64,000 bases of DNA from Fredinandcohnia aciditolerans (GTDB lineage Bacteria; Bacillota; Bacilli; Bacillales; Bacillaceae_L): contig QGHH01000002.1 of assembly GCA_003640645.1 (NCBI GenBank), positions 24,180 to 88,179 of the forward strand, in the 5' to 3' direction. The stretch's first letter is position 1, and each line of letters starts with the position of its first letter. This document shows positions 19,801 through 27,174 of this stretch, piece after piece. A program made the translations under genes and the position numbers. The notes beneath the pieces are model-generated. The model had not been told where the DNA came from and ran no database searches. It was given only the letters and a program-made list of their open reading frames with translations.

Positions 19801-19880
19801 TACTATTATTTGGCCTGCTGTTACTTGGCGCTGGAATCATTGCCTTTACTGCAACACGCAAGAAACAAGCCATAAAATAA
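16854..19880 (+). CDS. Internalin-like LRR/FN3 surface protein (LPKTA)
   Basis: This is a wall-anchored protein of 1008 residues. A signal peptide ends near THAQ (31). An FN3-like domain (about 33-115), a Thr/Glu/Pro-rich linker and further FN3-like domains (about 285-368, 535-620 and 820-905) frame two leucine-rich repeat blocks (about 400-505 and 655-796). Each block begins with a cap of the form DALxIxxRDI...LTSLDA...ITDLTGLEQA, so the FN3-cap-LRR unit is internally duplicated. The end has a charged linker, KLPKTA, a hydrophobic segment and RKKQ. TAGGAGGAAG precedes the ATG. Proteins of this kind bind host or cell-surface proteins through the concave LRR face. The ligand here is unknown. 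Confidence 0.9.
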   Translation: MRNRKWLHVSMVLVLLLSLVSPLTISKTHAQNKLSQVSLTETENGITLSWEASLPQNEEITSYQLSKNGQVTKIEPTVQNVNGDIKQYSYEDTEIESNTIYTYEITAVTSSENLLTSEKVVFNSGEPQQENGEKTEQEEAGEPTEAAKTPETQDSVKASTTPETQELVEPTEPPAVEATKEPVVTNIKVSTNNGNIPWEFDFSIIGVSENVTYVEYYGYLDDEGYFVDFDKETKNLELPIGTYELNTYNSSTDEEITAEFKVESERDYLTNPIEILLDDEKLIIKKELYVDGVTEKSISISWEEPWDETDFDKYRVYLDNKAVETITDPYSTTYTYTDLLQETAYQLKVDIFYKDGTIETIEAEAVTTAPPAGEKVTFKDENLKTAVADALKIYHRDIHVDDMKRLTSFDASYLEIKDLTGLEQATNLVDLMLSGNEIKDIAPIKNLEQLVYLDLDVNQISSIEILANLENLDSVYVAYNELEDIKVLLELPNLTYATVFGNPSLDFTKGSEDMEVIKELYLNGVYVEWSDFEHEIQVTDVTESTVEVGFNFSEVVDNITKYIIYVNGDQVGETPASKPFYKLTGLAPLTDLDISVEGVDEDGFIWGNAYTYVSTPPTPSGELVQFADPALEDAVRDALRINSRDIVESDLTILTSLDATDRGITDLTGLEQAVHLEELTLDSNEITNLEALISLSNLAYLSAINNDISDITPLKNLANLQMLTLDWNNIEDIGALSELTNLLFVSLQNNKIKDISALENVNIEYLNLGYNEITDISSLLTLPNLVFVLILNNALDLTPGSETLSIIKELEEKEVLVLYEYVDISIDRVSDSEIELSWKPVTTDDFEDFTYMVFVNGEMVIEETKDTSYLLRDLTPDTEYTIEIMGYDENNEDRFILGTTLVTTEAAVDEPGEEPGEETDPENGETPEEQPGDDQDEVTTPGKNTENGNTPKETNDKNQDKKNDNKKNDDKKLPKTATDSYNILLFGLLLLGAGIIAFTATRKKQAIK

Positions 19881-19884
19881 ACAT

Positions 19885-19916
19885 AAAGCCCTTTGCGACT
19901 TCGCAAGGGCTTTTTT
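19885..19916. terminator. Bidirectional terminator
   Basis: AAAGCCCTTTGCGA and TCGCAAGGGCTTTTTT form a stem. It can stop the LRR gene (plus) and the convergent gene at 19980 (minus). Confidence 0.85.
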
Positions 19917-19979
19917 AATCAAACGGTGGGACATCGAACCTATCCGCTAACCATCAAGTGTAAGTTTTAGAATCCAACA

Positions 19980-20549
19980 TTATTCCCCCGCCTTTTCACC
20001 ATAAATAATCTGACCATCTCCGTCGTAGACAGTAACGTCAACTGGCAATTGAACGTCATTCTTAAAAGTCGCATACCAGACCCACAAGTTATCACCTACT
20101 AAAAAACGGTTTGGCTGAATATTGCCTTGACTATTAATAATGATTGTCTTTGCACCATCCTCAGCAAATCCATAAATGATAGAAACATCCTCTTGGGCGT
20201 TGTTGTCAGCCCGCCAATCAATCGGACCTCTTTCAACTTTCTCTTCATTGAACTCCTGAAAGTCCATTATGGGGTAAATAAACCTATTAAAATCAGTAAA
20301 CTCTTGGTTAGTTAATACGGGAATGATACCAGAGCTACTTTCAATAAAAACTAGGTTTGACCGAGCATCATACATAAGAATTCTTTGGCAATCACCGAAT
20401 TGCTCGGTTACCTTTTCACAAACACTCTCTTCTAATGATGTAGTTGGAATTGCAAGGTGGGTAGGTTCATTTAAGCGGAATGTGAAAAAATAAAGAGTGA
20501 ACAAGATACATAAACAGGATATGGCTTTAACAAATATTCTTTTGCCCAT
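19980..20549 (-). CDS. Membrane-anchored or secreted protein of unknown function
   Basis: This protein has 189 residues with one N-terminal hydrophobic segment (about 5-25), then a soluble part exposed outside the membrane. Two cysteines (SVCEKVTEQFGDC) could form a disulfide. Runs of alternating hydrophobic residues (SNLVFIESSSGIIPVL, TIIINSQG, VDVTVYDGDGQIIYG) suggest beta strands. GAGAGG lies upstream of the ATG. I do not recognise the family. It is transcribed alone, against its surface-protein neighbours. Confidence 0.7.
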   Translation of the reverse strand: MGKRIFVKAISCLCILFTLYFFTFRLNEPTHLAIPTTSLEESVCEKVTEQFGDCQRILMYDARSNLVFIESSSGIIPVLTNQEFTDFNRFIYPIMDFQEFNEEKVERGPIDWRADNNAQEDVSIIYGFAEDGAKTIIINSQGNIQPNRFLVGDNLWVWYATFKNDVQLPVDVTVYDGDGQIIYGEKAGE

Positions 20550-20747
20550 ATAATTGCCTCTCCGTTCTTATATTTATGTAGTTTTATTATAAACCACCAG
20601 TTCCCTCCATTACGATCAAATTCACGACTAGTGGCAAGGCTTAATAGCTGCTAAATTTCAAGCGAAAACGACAAAAACCTACAATAAAATCATCTTTTGG
20701 ATCTAAAATAGTCCTAAAGTCCCTTTTAATAGATTCGCAATCTAGTC

Positions 20748-20753
20748 TATAGT
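20748..20753 (+). promoter_or_regulatory. Putative -10 element of first riboswitch cassette
   Basis: TATAGT here matches TATAGT at 21290-21295 at the same distance before GCATAC in the second cassette. No convincing -35 was found in either copy. Confidence 0.4.
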
Positions 20754-20780
20754 AATAATGAAGCATACATAAATCGTACG

Positions 20781-20862
20781 ATAACGGCAAAATCATTGAA
20801 AGATGGTGACGCAAAACTAAAGGGGCTAAGGTCTTTTGGACTACGCCAGCCAGTTCCCGAAC
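20781..20862 (+). promoter_or_regulatory. Cyclic-di-GMP-I (GEMM) riboswitch, copy 1
   Basis: The aptamer signature is complete: CGGCAAA, a stem ATCATT/GATGGT closed by a GAAA tetraloop, GACGCAAA, ACTAAAGGGGCTAAGG, and the return strand CTACGCCAGCC then CCG. GCTAAG and CTACGC form the internal receptor for the GAAA loop. A hairpin (CGATTT / AAATCG, 20875-20896) follows just before the ribosome binding site GGAAGG, with no T-run. Control of translation is therefore more likely than control of termination. Copy 2 shows compensatory changes in the tetraloop stem. Confidence 0.9.
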
Positions 20863-20912
20863 ACGAGGCTCCGTCGATTTATGATTACAACAAATCGGAA
20901 GGAAAGATATGC

Positions 20913-21077
20913 ATGAAAAGAGTCATTTATAAAGTGAGATACTTTTGGCACAGCATACAATTTAACAAGAATCGAGCACTATTAGAGGATTGCCTTTGTC
21001 AAGAATTGAAATCTAATATCGAATCAAAAATGCACTACCATGAGCGTGCGGCTATTAACTGCATAGCCAAACTATAA
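20913..21077 (+). CDS. Small protein under c-di-GMP riboswitch, copy 1
   Basis: The gene encodes 54 residues starting MKRVIYKVRYFWHS and ending RAAINCIAKL. It is basic, rich in aromatic residues near the start and predicted helical, with two Cys (EDCLCQ) in the middle. There is no signal peptide or clear membrane segment. GGAAGGAAAG precedes the ATG. A longer open frame reaches back into the riboswitch, but that part is RNA structure rather than protein. A paralogue with the same length and the same riboswitch lies at 21452. I do not recognise the family; a regulatory or protein-binding role is possible, since many c-di-GMP-I riboswitches control motility, adhesion or biofilm genes. Confidence 0.8.
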   Translation: MKRVIYKVRYFWHSIQFNKNRALLEDCLCQELKSNIESKMHYHERAAINCIAKL

Positions 21078-21100
21078 AACCCCTATAAATGTAAACAACA

Positions 21101-21129
21101 AACCAAGGTCCCGAAGATCTTGGTTTTTT
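21101..21129 (+). terminator. Terminator of first riboswitch cassette
   Basis: AACCAAGGTC pairs with GATCTTGGTT, followed by TTTT. It closes the cassette as a single-gene unit. Confidence 0.85.
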
Positions 21130-21180
21130 ACGTTCTCTAGGGCTTAAAGCATTACCGCTCCTTCACACCTCACCAAACCA

Positions 21181-21201
21181 TGGGACACGGGACCTGTCCC
21201 A
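21181..21201. repeat. GGGAC palindromic repeat
   Basis: TGGGACACGGGACCTGTCCC lies between the two riboswitch cassettes. Confidence 0.75.
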
Positions 21202-21320
21202 CGCTGGAAGGCCTCTGTCTCATACTACAAAAGCTCTATTTGCATTGAAAATAGAACTTAAGCCCCTTTGGCAGGTGTACACTCTATTTTATAGTGGTGA
21301 TAGGGCATACATTAATCGTA

Positions 21321-21404
21321 CGAAACGGCAAAATCATTGAAAAGTGATGACGCAAAACTACAGGGGCTAACGTTTTTTTGGACTATGCCAGCCAGCTTCC
21401 GAAC
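21321..21404 (+). promoter_or_regulatory. Cyclic-di-GMP-I (GEMM) riboswitch, copy 2
   Basis: The architecture is that of copy 1, about 540 bases downstream: CGGCAAA, ATCATT-GAAA-AGTGAT, GACGCAAA, ACTACAGGGGCTAA, CTATGCCAGCC and CCG. The tetraloop stem has changed on one side yet still pairs, and CTACGC has become CTATGC, nearer the usual receptor form. A hairpin GATTT/AAATC again sits just before the ribosome binding site AAGGGGAG. Confidence 0.9.
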
Positions 21405-21451
21405 ACGACTCCGTTGATTTATGTGTACACAAATCGCAAGGGGAGATATGC

Positions 21452-21616
21452 ATGAGAAAAACGATTTACAAAGCAAAGTATTATTGGCATACCTTTCAAT
21501 TTAGCAAGAATCGAGCGTTATTGGAAGATTGCTTCTGTCAGAATCTCAAATCTACGATAGAAATGAAAATGTACTATCATAAGCGAGCAGCATTCAATTA
21601 TATGGTAAAGCTATAA
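21452..21616 (+). CDS. Small protein under c-di-GMP riboswitch, copy 2
   Basis: The gene encodes 54 residues starting MRKTIYKAKYYWHT and ending RAAFNYMVKL. It has the same length as the protein at 20913 and matches it throughout: IYK..Y.WH, QF.KNRALLEDC.CQ.LKS.IE.KM.YH.RAA. Keeping length, frame and key residues while the DNA has diverged points to selection on the protein. AAGGGGAG lies eight bases before the ATG. There is no signal peptide. Function is unknown; it is expected to respond to c-di-GMP through the upstream riboswitch. Confidence 0.8.
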   Translation: MRKTIYKAKYYWHTFQFSKNRALLEDCFCQNLKSTIEMKMYYHKRAAFNYMVKL

Positions 21617-21634
21617 AACTCCTAACCAAAATAG

Positions 21635-21665
21635 ACCCAGGAAGAACATACTTCCTGGGTTTTTT
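21635..21665 (+). terminator. Terminator of second riboswitch cassette
   Basis: ACCCAGGAAG (21635-21644) pairs with CTTCCTGGGT (21651-21660), then TTTTT. Confidence 0.9.
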
Positions 21666-21675
21666 GCGCGCTTTT

Positions 21676-21733
21676 GGGTCACGGGGACAGGTCCTTCGTG
21701 CCAACTGGGACACGGGACCTGTCCCTCTGTCCC
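21676..21733. repeat. Two GGGAC palindromic repeats in tandem, opposite orientation
   Basis: GGGTCACGGGGACAGGTCC (from 21676) and TGGGACACGGGACCTGTCCC (from 21706) lie next to each other. This is the only doubled site seen. Confidence 0.75.
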
Positions 21734-21836
21734 TATCTCACAAAGGTTCGTTAGGAAGATTATGGTAGTAAAATATATGATAGAAAAGGGCTTGTCACAT
21801 TGAACAAAAGAATAAAACACGTAAGTTGTTAGTGAG

Positions 21837-21877
21837 AAAAAAGTACCAGAACTTTTTATAAGAACTGGTACTTTTTT
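21837..21877. terminator. Terminator-like hairpin upstream of the PBP gene
   Basis: AAAAAAGTACCAG and CTGGTACTTTTTT flank a partly paired loop. No gene ends just before it, so it may be a backup terminator or an attenuator ahead of the PBP gene. Confidence 0.6.
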
Positions 21878-21937
21878 AACATTTCTTTGTAATTTTATTG
21901 TAGTATATTGTTAGATTTTGTTTTTTGGGGGGCAAAA

Positions 21938-23530
21938 ATGAAAAAACATAAGCGATTATTACTAATTGCTGTTACAGGTAGTGTATTCGTATTCATCATA
22001 TTTATATTCAATCAAGTCTTGGAGGTCAATAAAAATCTTAAAAGTCCAACAAGTACCATCCTTTTAGATAACAATGGTGAAGAAATAGTAGAGCAGAACA
22101 ATACATGGATACGTTCTGAGGATGTACCGGAACTTATTACTACATATATGAAAAAAGAAAAGGATAACCTGGAGCAACTATTATATCCTACCCAAACGAT
22201 AAAGAGACTACTAACAAGCGTAATCTTGATTACATATTCGAAAGATGAAACATTCGAAGTCTACATAAACAAGGTCTACCTCGACAATGGAATAATAGGT
22301 TTTGAAAATGCAGCAAATTATTATTTCGATAAAAGGTTAAAGGATACATCCGTTTTGGAACAGATCTATCTCTTATACAAATCAAAAAATCTTGAATCAC
22401 AGAATATCCAGGTTGATTTAGAAAACATGATAACGACTCTAGTCAACGATAACTATATCGAAAAAGACACCTATCAATCTGATATTCCAGGACTGTTAAA
22501 AGGTTTACACCATAAAAACACATTTGCTCAAACCTATGTGGATCTTGCATCCGATGAATTAAGCGACATATTGGGTCAGGAGGAAAGTGAGATTTTCCGA
22601 AACGGGTACATCATTACAACAAATCTTAACCGCGCTCTTCAGCTTCACCTATATGATTCTTTTATGGATCAGAAAACATTCCCCGAAAATGAAAACACAT
22701 TTGTAGAAGGAGGGATTGTCGTCCTTGAAAGTGAAACAGGGGAAGTAGCGGGTCTTATGGGTGGTCGTGAATATCAGTTGTCTACTTACAATCATTCAAC
22801 CGATACAACTCGCCAGCCTGCATCAACCTTTAAACCACTCATTGCTTATGGACCCGCGATGGAGCTAGGTTGGAAACCTGAAGACACGCTCGAGGATAAG
22901 CCGCTATCGTTTAATGGATATGAGCCAAAAAATCATGATCGTACATTTCACGGTGAAGTTTCACTCCACGAAAGTCTAGTTATGTCCTATAACGTTCCAA
23001 CGGCGTGGTTACTGTACAAAATAGGGTTAGAAAATGGCCTAGCATATATCAATAAATTTGATTTGTTTGAAATTGACCCGACTGACGAATATAAACTAGC
23101 CCTAGGATTTACAAGGGTAGGAACATCTCCACTAGCGATTGCACAAGCTTATACATCATTTGCTAATGAAGGTAAAATGGTGCACGCCCAAACCATACAA
23201 CGTATTGAAACACAAAGTGGAAAAGTGAAATACAAAACAAAAGTCAAGAAAACGAAAATTTTCGAGAAAGCAACAGCTGATACAATGACCTCTTTGTTAC
23301 AGGATGTCGTGCAGGAGGGTACAGCTGATAATGCCCAAATTTCAGGCCAACAGATTGCTGGAAAAACAGGAACGACTTCTTTTGATGGCTGGTTTGTTGG
23401 ATATAACGAAAAATATGTGGGAGCAGTCTGGATGGGTCCAGATGAAGTCGTGCCAGAAAATAGAATGTGGTTTGGATCGTCTCCATCCAGTTTGTTTAAA
23501 CGTATTTTTCAAGATTTGGGAGAAAAATGA
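21938..23530 (+). CDS. PBP1-like transpeptidase with degenerate transglycosylase half
   Basis: This is a 530-residue protein with one N-terminal membrane anchor. The C-terminal transpeptidase domain is complete: Ser296 in ASTFKP, Ser350-Tyr-Asn and Lys476 in GKTGTT. The N-terminal half aligns to a GT51 transglycosylase only in part. Its tail is clear (YINKVYLDNGIIGFENAANYYFDK), and so is the opening (WIRSEDVPELI). The catalytic ED..F..H.G segment and the GGSTITQQ motif, however, are missing. It should therefore cross-link peptidoglycan but not polymerise glycan. An earlier TTG at 21908 is open, but the ATG at 21938 follows GGGGGG with normal spacing. The next gene, 39 bases downstream, encodes a polymer-ligase-like membrane protein, probably in the same transcript. 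Confidence 0.88.
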   Translation: MKKHKRLLLIAVTGSVFVFIIFIFNQVLEVNKNLKSPTSTILLDNNGEEIVEQNNTWIRSEDVPELITTYMKKEKDNLEQLLYPTQTIKRLLTSVILITYSKDETFEVYINKVYLDNGIIGFENAANYYFDKRLKDTSVLEQIYLLYKSKNLESQNIQVDLENMITTLVNDNYIEKDTYQSDIPGLLKGLHHKNTFAQTYVDLASDELSDILGQEESEIFRNGYIITTNLNRALQLHLYDSFMDQKTFPENENTFVEGGIVVLESETGEVAGLMGGREYQLSTYNHSTDTTRQPASTFKPLIAYGPAMELGWKPEDTLEDKPLSFNGYEPKNHDRTFHGEVSLHESLVMSYNVPTAWLLYKIGLENGLAYINKFDLFEIDPTDEYKLALGFTRVGTSPLAIAQAYTSFANEGKMVHAQTIQRIETQSGKVKYKTKVKKTKIFEKATADTMTSLLQDVVQEGTADNAQISGQQIAGKTGTTSFDGWFVGYNEKYVGAVWMGPDEVVPENRMWFGSSPSSLFKRIFQDLGEK

Positions 23531-23569
23531 AACTGAACTTCTATGTAAGTTGTAACGGAGGATTTATTT

Positions 23570-25777
23570 ATGAGATGGTTTACCTTTGTCATATTGGCAT
23601 TATTATTCATTCTTACTCCCTATCAAAAGGGCTTATATTTTGCCAAAGACTTTTATCCAATCAGTATATTCGTGTTAACTCTATTTCTTGTGCTTTTCCT
23701 TAGATGGATTCTTTATAAGGAAGTAGCACAATTAAATTACGTAATCATAATTCTATTATTACCTTTATGTTACTTACTCCCTCTATTTTTTGCAGAGAGT
23801 CCAAGAGGTGCTTGGGATTCCATGATCAGATGGACAACCTATACAGCCTTTTTCCTTGGTCTCTATTGGGCAACATTGAGGCATGAAATCAAAAAGTGGA
23901 TGCCAATCATCTTTAGTTTCACGGGATTGTGGATTTCATTCCATATGCTTTTTATAGACGCTGGGTGGATGTCTTTCAAGAATAGTTATATAGCGGGTCG
24001 TTCTTCGGGAGTTTTTCAATATCCAAATACATTTTCAATGGTATTGGGGGTCTTTTTCCTCTTTTCACTTGTAATGCTGACAAAGCGGAAACTTCCTTAC
24101 AAATACATGATCTTCTATTCCCTACCATTGGTTCCGCACCTTTTGAACGTTCTTTTGTCAGAATCAAGAGGGATGCTACTAGTTCTTCCATTTGTTCTAT
24201 TTTTAGGTTTATGGTTACTTTCAGTGAAACAACAAGTAATTTATTTAGCTATTTCAATCGTTTCTTCACTTTCAGCAATTTTAGCATACAGAATCATGAC
24301 AGGTAAAGAGTCAGTCCCCCTTAGTGTTTGGACGATTCTACTACTATCACCAGCAATCATTTTCTTTGTGATATATCTACTAGATAAGGCTTTAGAAAGG
24401 AAAGAAGTAAAACCAGTCTTTCGCTTTATCGTTCCAGCACTCATTCTACTCATCGGGATTGCTGGGGTACTGGATATAAAAAATGATGGTCTTCTTTATC
24501 AGGCTTTGCCAGGAGAACTTCAGGATAGAGTGGACAATATTAACTTAACTACAGCTTCTGCCGCAGAAAGATTAAACTTTTTAGAGGATGCGGTGATGAT
24601 GAGTAAAAGTTCTCCCGTTATCGGGTTAGGTGGAGAGGCTTGGGGTACCGTTTATAGGCAATACCAACAAACCCCTTATACGTCGAATAAGGCACATAAC
24701 GGGTTTGCAGAATGGCTAATAGACACGGGCTGGCTCGGTTTACTACTTTTTATTGCTGTTTTTGGTTATTTTCTAGTAAATATATTCCGGTCCATATTGA
24801 AAGAAAAAGATAATCCAATCTATATCGCTGTTTTGCTTTCTATTTTTACTATTTTTGTTCATAGTTTTATAGATTTTAACTTTTCCTACGGGACAGTTTG
24901 GTTTCTTGTCTTTTGGTTACTCGTAATGGCAACTTCCACACACGTAACGGAGGTAATAAAGGTACCAAAAAGACTTCCTATAATAAGTGTCTCTCTGTTT
25001 ACCATTGTAGTAGCGGTATGCTTAGTATTCACGTTCCAATTTATGAAGGCTTCACAAGACTTTGAGCAGTCGAAACTGACAAAGACTCTCGATGCAAAAC
25101 AAGTGCTGTTGGAGAACGCGGTACGTAAGCATCCACAAAATACGAAATATCTATTCGATCTTAGTGATGTCTATATTCAATCACTTAAGTTGAAGGGACC
25201 GGAAGTAGAGATAGTGGAAAAGCTGAAGGCCCTTCTTGAGAAGATGGTAGTCTTAGAACCAAATAATTCAAGTGTGCTAGTCAAAGCTGCAACTTCATAT
25301 AACAGGCTTGGGGACTTTGATAAAGCGATTGCCTATTATGATGCAGCATTAGCAGTTGATCGATATAATACGAAGCTAATTGAATTAAGCATGTCAGCGA
25401 AGATAAATCAGGCAATCAAGACGAATAATCCAAGCTTAGTAGAATCTGCACTGCATGATTATGAAATGATGAAACACGAGCATCAGCTAATCGTTGAAAG
25501 TTCCATGCCAGCAGCCTTTAATAGTCGCAAGTTTGGTTTAACTCCTGCAGTGCATTATCAAGCGAGCCTAGCACACTTCAAGAATAAAAATTATAAGGAA
25601 ATAATAGATATCTATAATGAAGTCGAAGAAAAATCTCTTCATCTAGCCGCAATAACTGCCCTAGCCTATTATCGAACCGGTGAAGTTAATAAGGCTAAAG
25701 AACTAGAGAGAACCCAAGATTCAGCAAAAATCGATAAAGAAATCCAACTTTTGATTCATAAATTTACAGGAAATTGA
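23570..25777 (+). CDS. O-antigen ligase-like membrane protein with TPR tail
   Basis: This is a 735-residue polytopic membrane protein. About a dozen hydrophobic segments are followed by a soluble C-terminal part with tetratricopeptide-like repeats (for example YNRLGDFDKAIAYYDAALAVD). The Wzy_C/O-antigen ligase signature is present: SESRGMLL, then a loop with SPVIGLGGEAWGTVYRQYQQ and NKAHNGFAEWLIDTGWLGLLLF. Members of this family join or polymerise lipid-linked glycans on the outer face of the membrane. In Gram-positive bacteria they act on wall polysaccharides or glycosylate surface proteins. GGAGG precedes the ATG. The pairing with a transpeptidase-only PBP suggests a shared role in wall modification, which is inference. 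Confidence 0.8.
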   Translation: MRWFTFVILALLFILTPYQKGLYFAKDFYPISIFVLTLFLVLFLRWILYKEVAQLNYVIIILLLPLCYLLPLFFAESPRGAWDSMIRWTTYTAFFLGLYWATLRHEIKKWMPIIFSFTGLWISFHMLFIDAGWMSFKNSYIAGRSSGVFQYPNTFSMVLGVFFLFSLVMLTKRKLPYKYMIFYSLPLVPHLLNVLLSESRGMLLVLPFVLFLGLWLLSVKQQVIYLAISIVSSLSAILAYRIMTGKESVPLSVWTILLLSPAIIFFVIYLLDKALERKEVKPVFRFIVPALILLIGIAGVLDIKNDGLLYQALPGELQDRVDNINLTTASAAERLNFLEDAVMMSKSSPVIGLGGEAWGTVYRQYQQTPYTSNKAHNGFAEWLIDTGWLGLLLFIAVFGYFLVNIFRSILKEKDNPIYIAVLLSIFTIFVHSFIDFNFSYGTVWFLVFWLLVMATSTHVTEVIKVPKRLPIISVSLFTIVVAVCLVFTFQFMKASQDFEQSKLTKTLDAKQVLLENAVRKHPQNTKYLFDLSDVYIQSLKLKGPEVEIVEKLKALLEKMVVLEPNNSSVLVKAATSYNRLGDFDKAIAYYDAALAVDRYNTKLIELSMSAKINQAIKTNNPSLVESALHDYEMMKHEHQLIVESSMPAAFNSRKFGLTPAVHYQASLAHFKNKNYKEIIDIYNEVEEKSLHLAAITALAYYRTGEVNKAKELERTQDSAKIDKEIQLLIHKFTGN

Positions 25778-25915
25778 TGTAAAATATGGACAAATAGTAA
25801 AAAAGTAGTATATATTAGTAAATGTTGGGATAATTGGTATTTCCAAATAGTTTAATAGAAGGAGGTGTGGAAAGTCTCGTACTATAACATGTATTGTTTA
25901 TAGGGGGAAATGGAA

Positions 25916-27085
25916 ATGAAGAAAAAGCTATCATTTATTAGTGGTTTAACAGCATTTAGTTTAATAGTTGCACCTTTTGCAACTTGTACATTTGCAGCTG
26001 AACATGAAGATAATTCAACAGTTGTAAATAATGTATACGAAGTACCAGCTGATGTGTACGGCGTGAGAGACGTTGTATATGGTGGCGATGTAACAGATGA
26101 AGTATACTATGGTGATGTAACTGACAACGTATACGGCGAAGATGTAACAGATAATGTGTACGGGGAAGACGTTACTGACAACGTATATGGAGATGGAGTA
26201 ACAGAAGATGTATACGAAGAAGTTACAGACGATGTGTATGGCGAAGATGTAACAGATAACGTATATGGAGAAGTAACAGATGATGTTTATGGCGACAATG
26301 TTACTGACGATGTATACGGTGAAGAAGTAACAACAGACGTTTATAATGCAGAAGCTGTCTTACAGACAAATGACAAAGGTGAGCTTGTACTTGATTATTC
26401 CGCACACTCTGCTGTTAACGTAACTGTAACAAAAGAAAGCATTGAGCAATTCTTACAAGACAGTCCTAACACAAAATCAATTACACTTAACATTGGTGGA
26501 GCAGTAGAGGTTCAAGTACCTGTTGCACTTGCTAAGCAAGGTTTTGAATTAAATGCAGAACCTAGAAATGTAAAAGGTGCTGTGTCAGTTGTTTATGATT
26601 TTACGTTAGTGAATCTAGAAACTGGGAAAAATATTGATTTCAAAAATAATCCTATTACCTTAACGTTCCCTATTACTGGAAAAGTGAATAACTGGAATGA
26701 CGTAAGTGTTTACTTTGTTAAAGAAGGTAAATTAGTAGAAGAAGCTTATAATGTAACGATTAATAAAGCGACTAAAGAAGTTACTGCTCAAGTTGTTCAC
26801 TTCAGTGAATATGGAGTATTTGAAGTTGCTTCTGCTCCAGCTGATACAGACGAGTCTTCAGATGACAAATCTACAGCTGGAACAAAAGACAATACATCTA
26901 CTACAACTAACGATTCAAATAAAGGGTCAGTAGATAATACTTCTGATAGTAACACAAACAAAACGACTGAAGGTCACAAGCTTCCAGTAACTGCAACTAA
27001 TAGCTATAACCTATTAGCATTTGGTTTACTGATTGTTGCAATTGGTGGAGTTCTACTTTTCGTAAGAAACCGTAGAATGGCTTAA
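25916..27085 (+). CDS. VYG-repeat wall-anchored protein (LPVTA)
   Basis: The protein is about 389 residues. A signal peptide (SFISGLTAFSLIVAPFATCTFA) is followed by roughly a dozen degenerate nine-residue repeats of the type DVTDNVYGE (about 26050-26350), rich in Asp, Glu and Tyr. A beta domain follows (LNIGGAVEVQVPVALAKQGFEL ... VSVYFVKEGKLVEEA ... VVHFSEYGVFEV), then a Thr/Ser/Asp-rich spacer, KLPVTA, a hydrophobic segment and RNRRMA. The ATG at 25916 has better spacing to AGGGGG than the ATG at 25910. The acidic tyrosine repeats may bind cations or self-associate, which is a guess. The sortase gene follows, separated by a hairpin. Confidence 0.85.
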   Translation: MKKKLSFISGLTAFSLIVAPFATCTFAAEHEDNSTVVNNVYEVPADVYGVRDVVYGGDVTDEVYYGDVTDNVYGEDVTDNVYGEDVTDNVYGDGVTEDVYEEVTDDVYGEDVTDNVYGEVTDDVYGDNVTDDVYGEEVTTDVYNAEAVLQTNDKGELVLDYSAHSAVNVTVTKESIEQFLQDSPNTKSITLNIGGAVEVQVPVALAKQGFELNAEPRNVKGAVSVVYDFTLVNLETGKNIDFKNNPITLTFPITGKVNNWNDVSVYFVKEGKLVEEAYNVTINKATKEVTAQVVHFSEYGVFEVASAPADTDESSDDKSTAGTKDNTSTTTNDSNKGSVDNTSDSNTNKTTEGHKLPVTATNSYNLLAFGLLIVAIGGVLLFVRNRRMA

Positions 27086-27109
27086 TGACATATCTATAAT
27101 AGAAAGAAC

Positions 27110-27147
27110 AAGGGGATCTACTTGGTATTCAAGTGGATCCTTTTTCC
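27110..27147 (+). terminator. Hairpin between LPVTA gene and sortase gene
   Basis: AGGGGATCTACTTG pairs with CAAGTGGATCCTTTTT. It probably ends most transcripts of the abundant substrate while letting some reach the sortase gene, since no clear promoter lies in the remaining 30 bases. Confidence 0.8.
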
Positions 27148-27174
27148 TAAATAAAAGGTACATGGAGGAGTGGG

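Noticed and set aside
20796-20912. N-terminal extension of the first small protein frame
   Set aside because: This stretch is the riboswitch aptamer. The second cassette has no matching extension, and the ribosome binding site fits the ATG at 20913.
25889-25903. Five-codon leader ORF (MYCL) before the VYG-repeat gene
   Set aside because: There is no ribosome binding site at proper distance and no attenuator structure follows.
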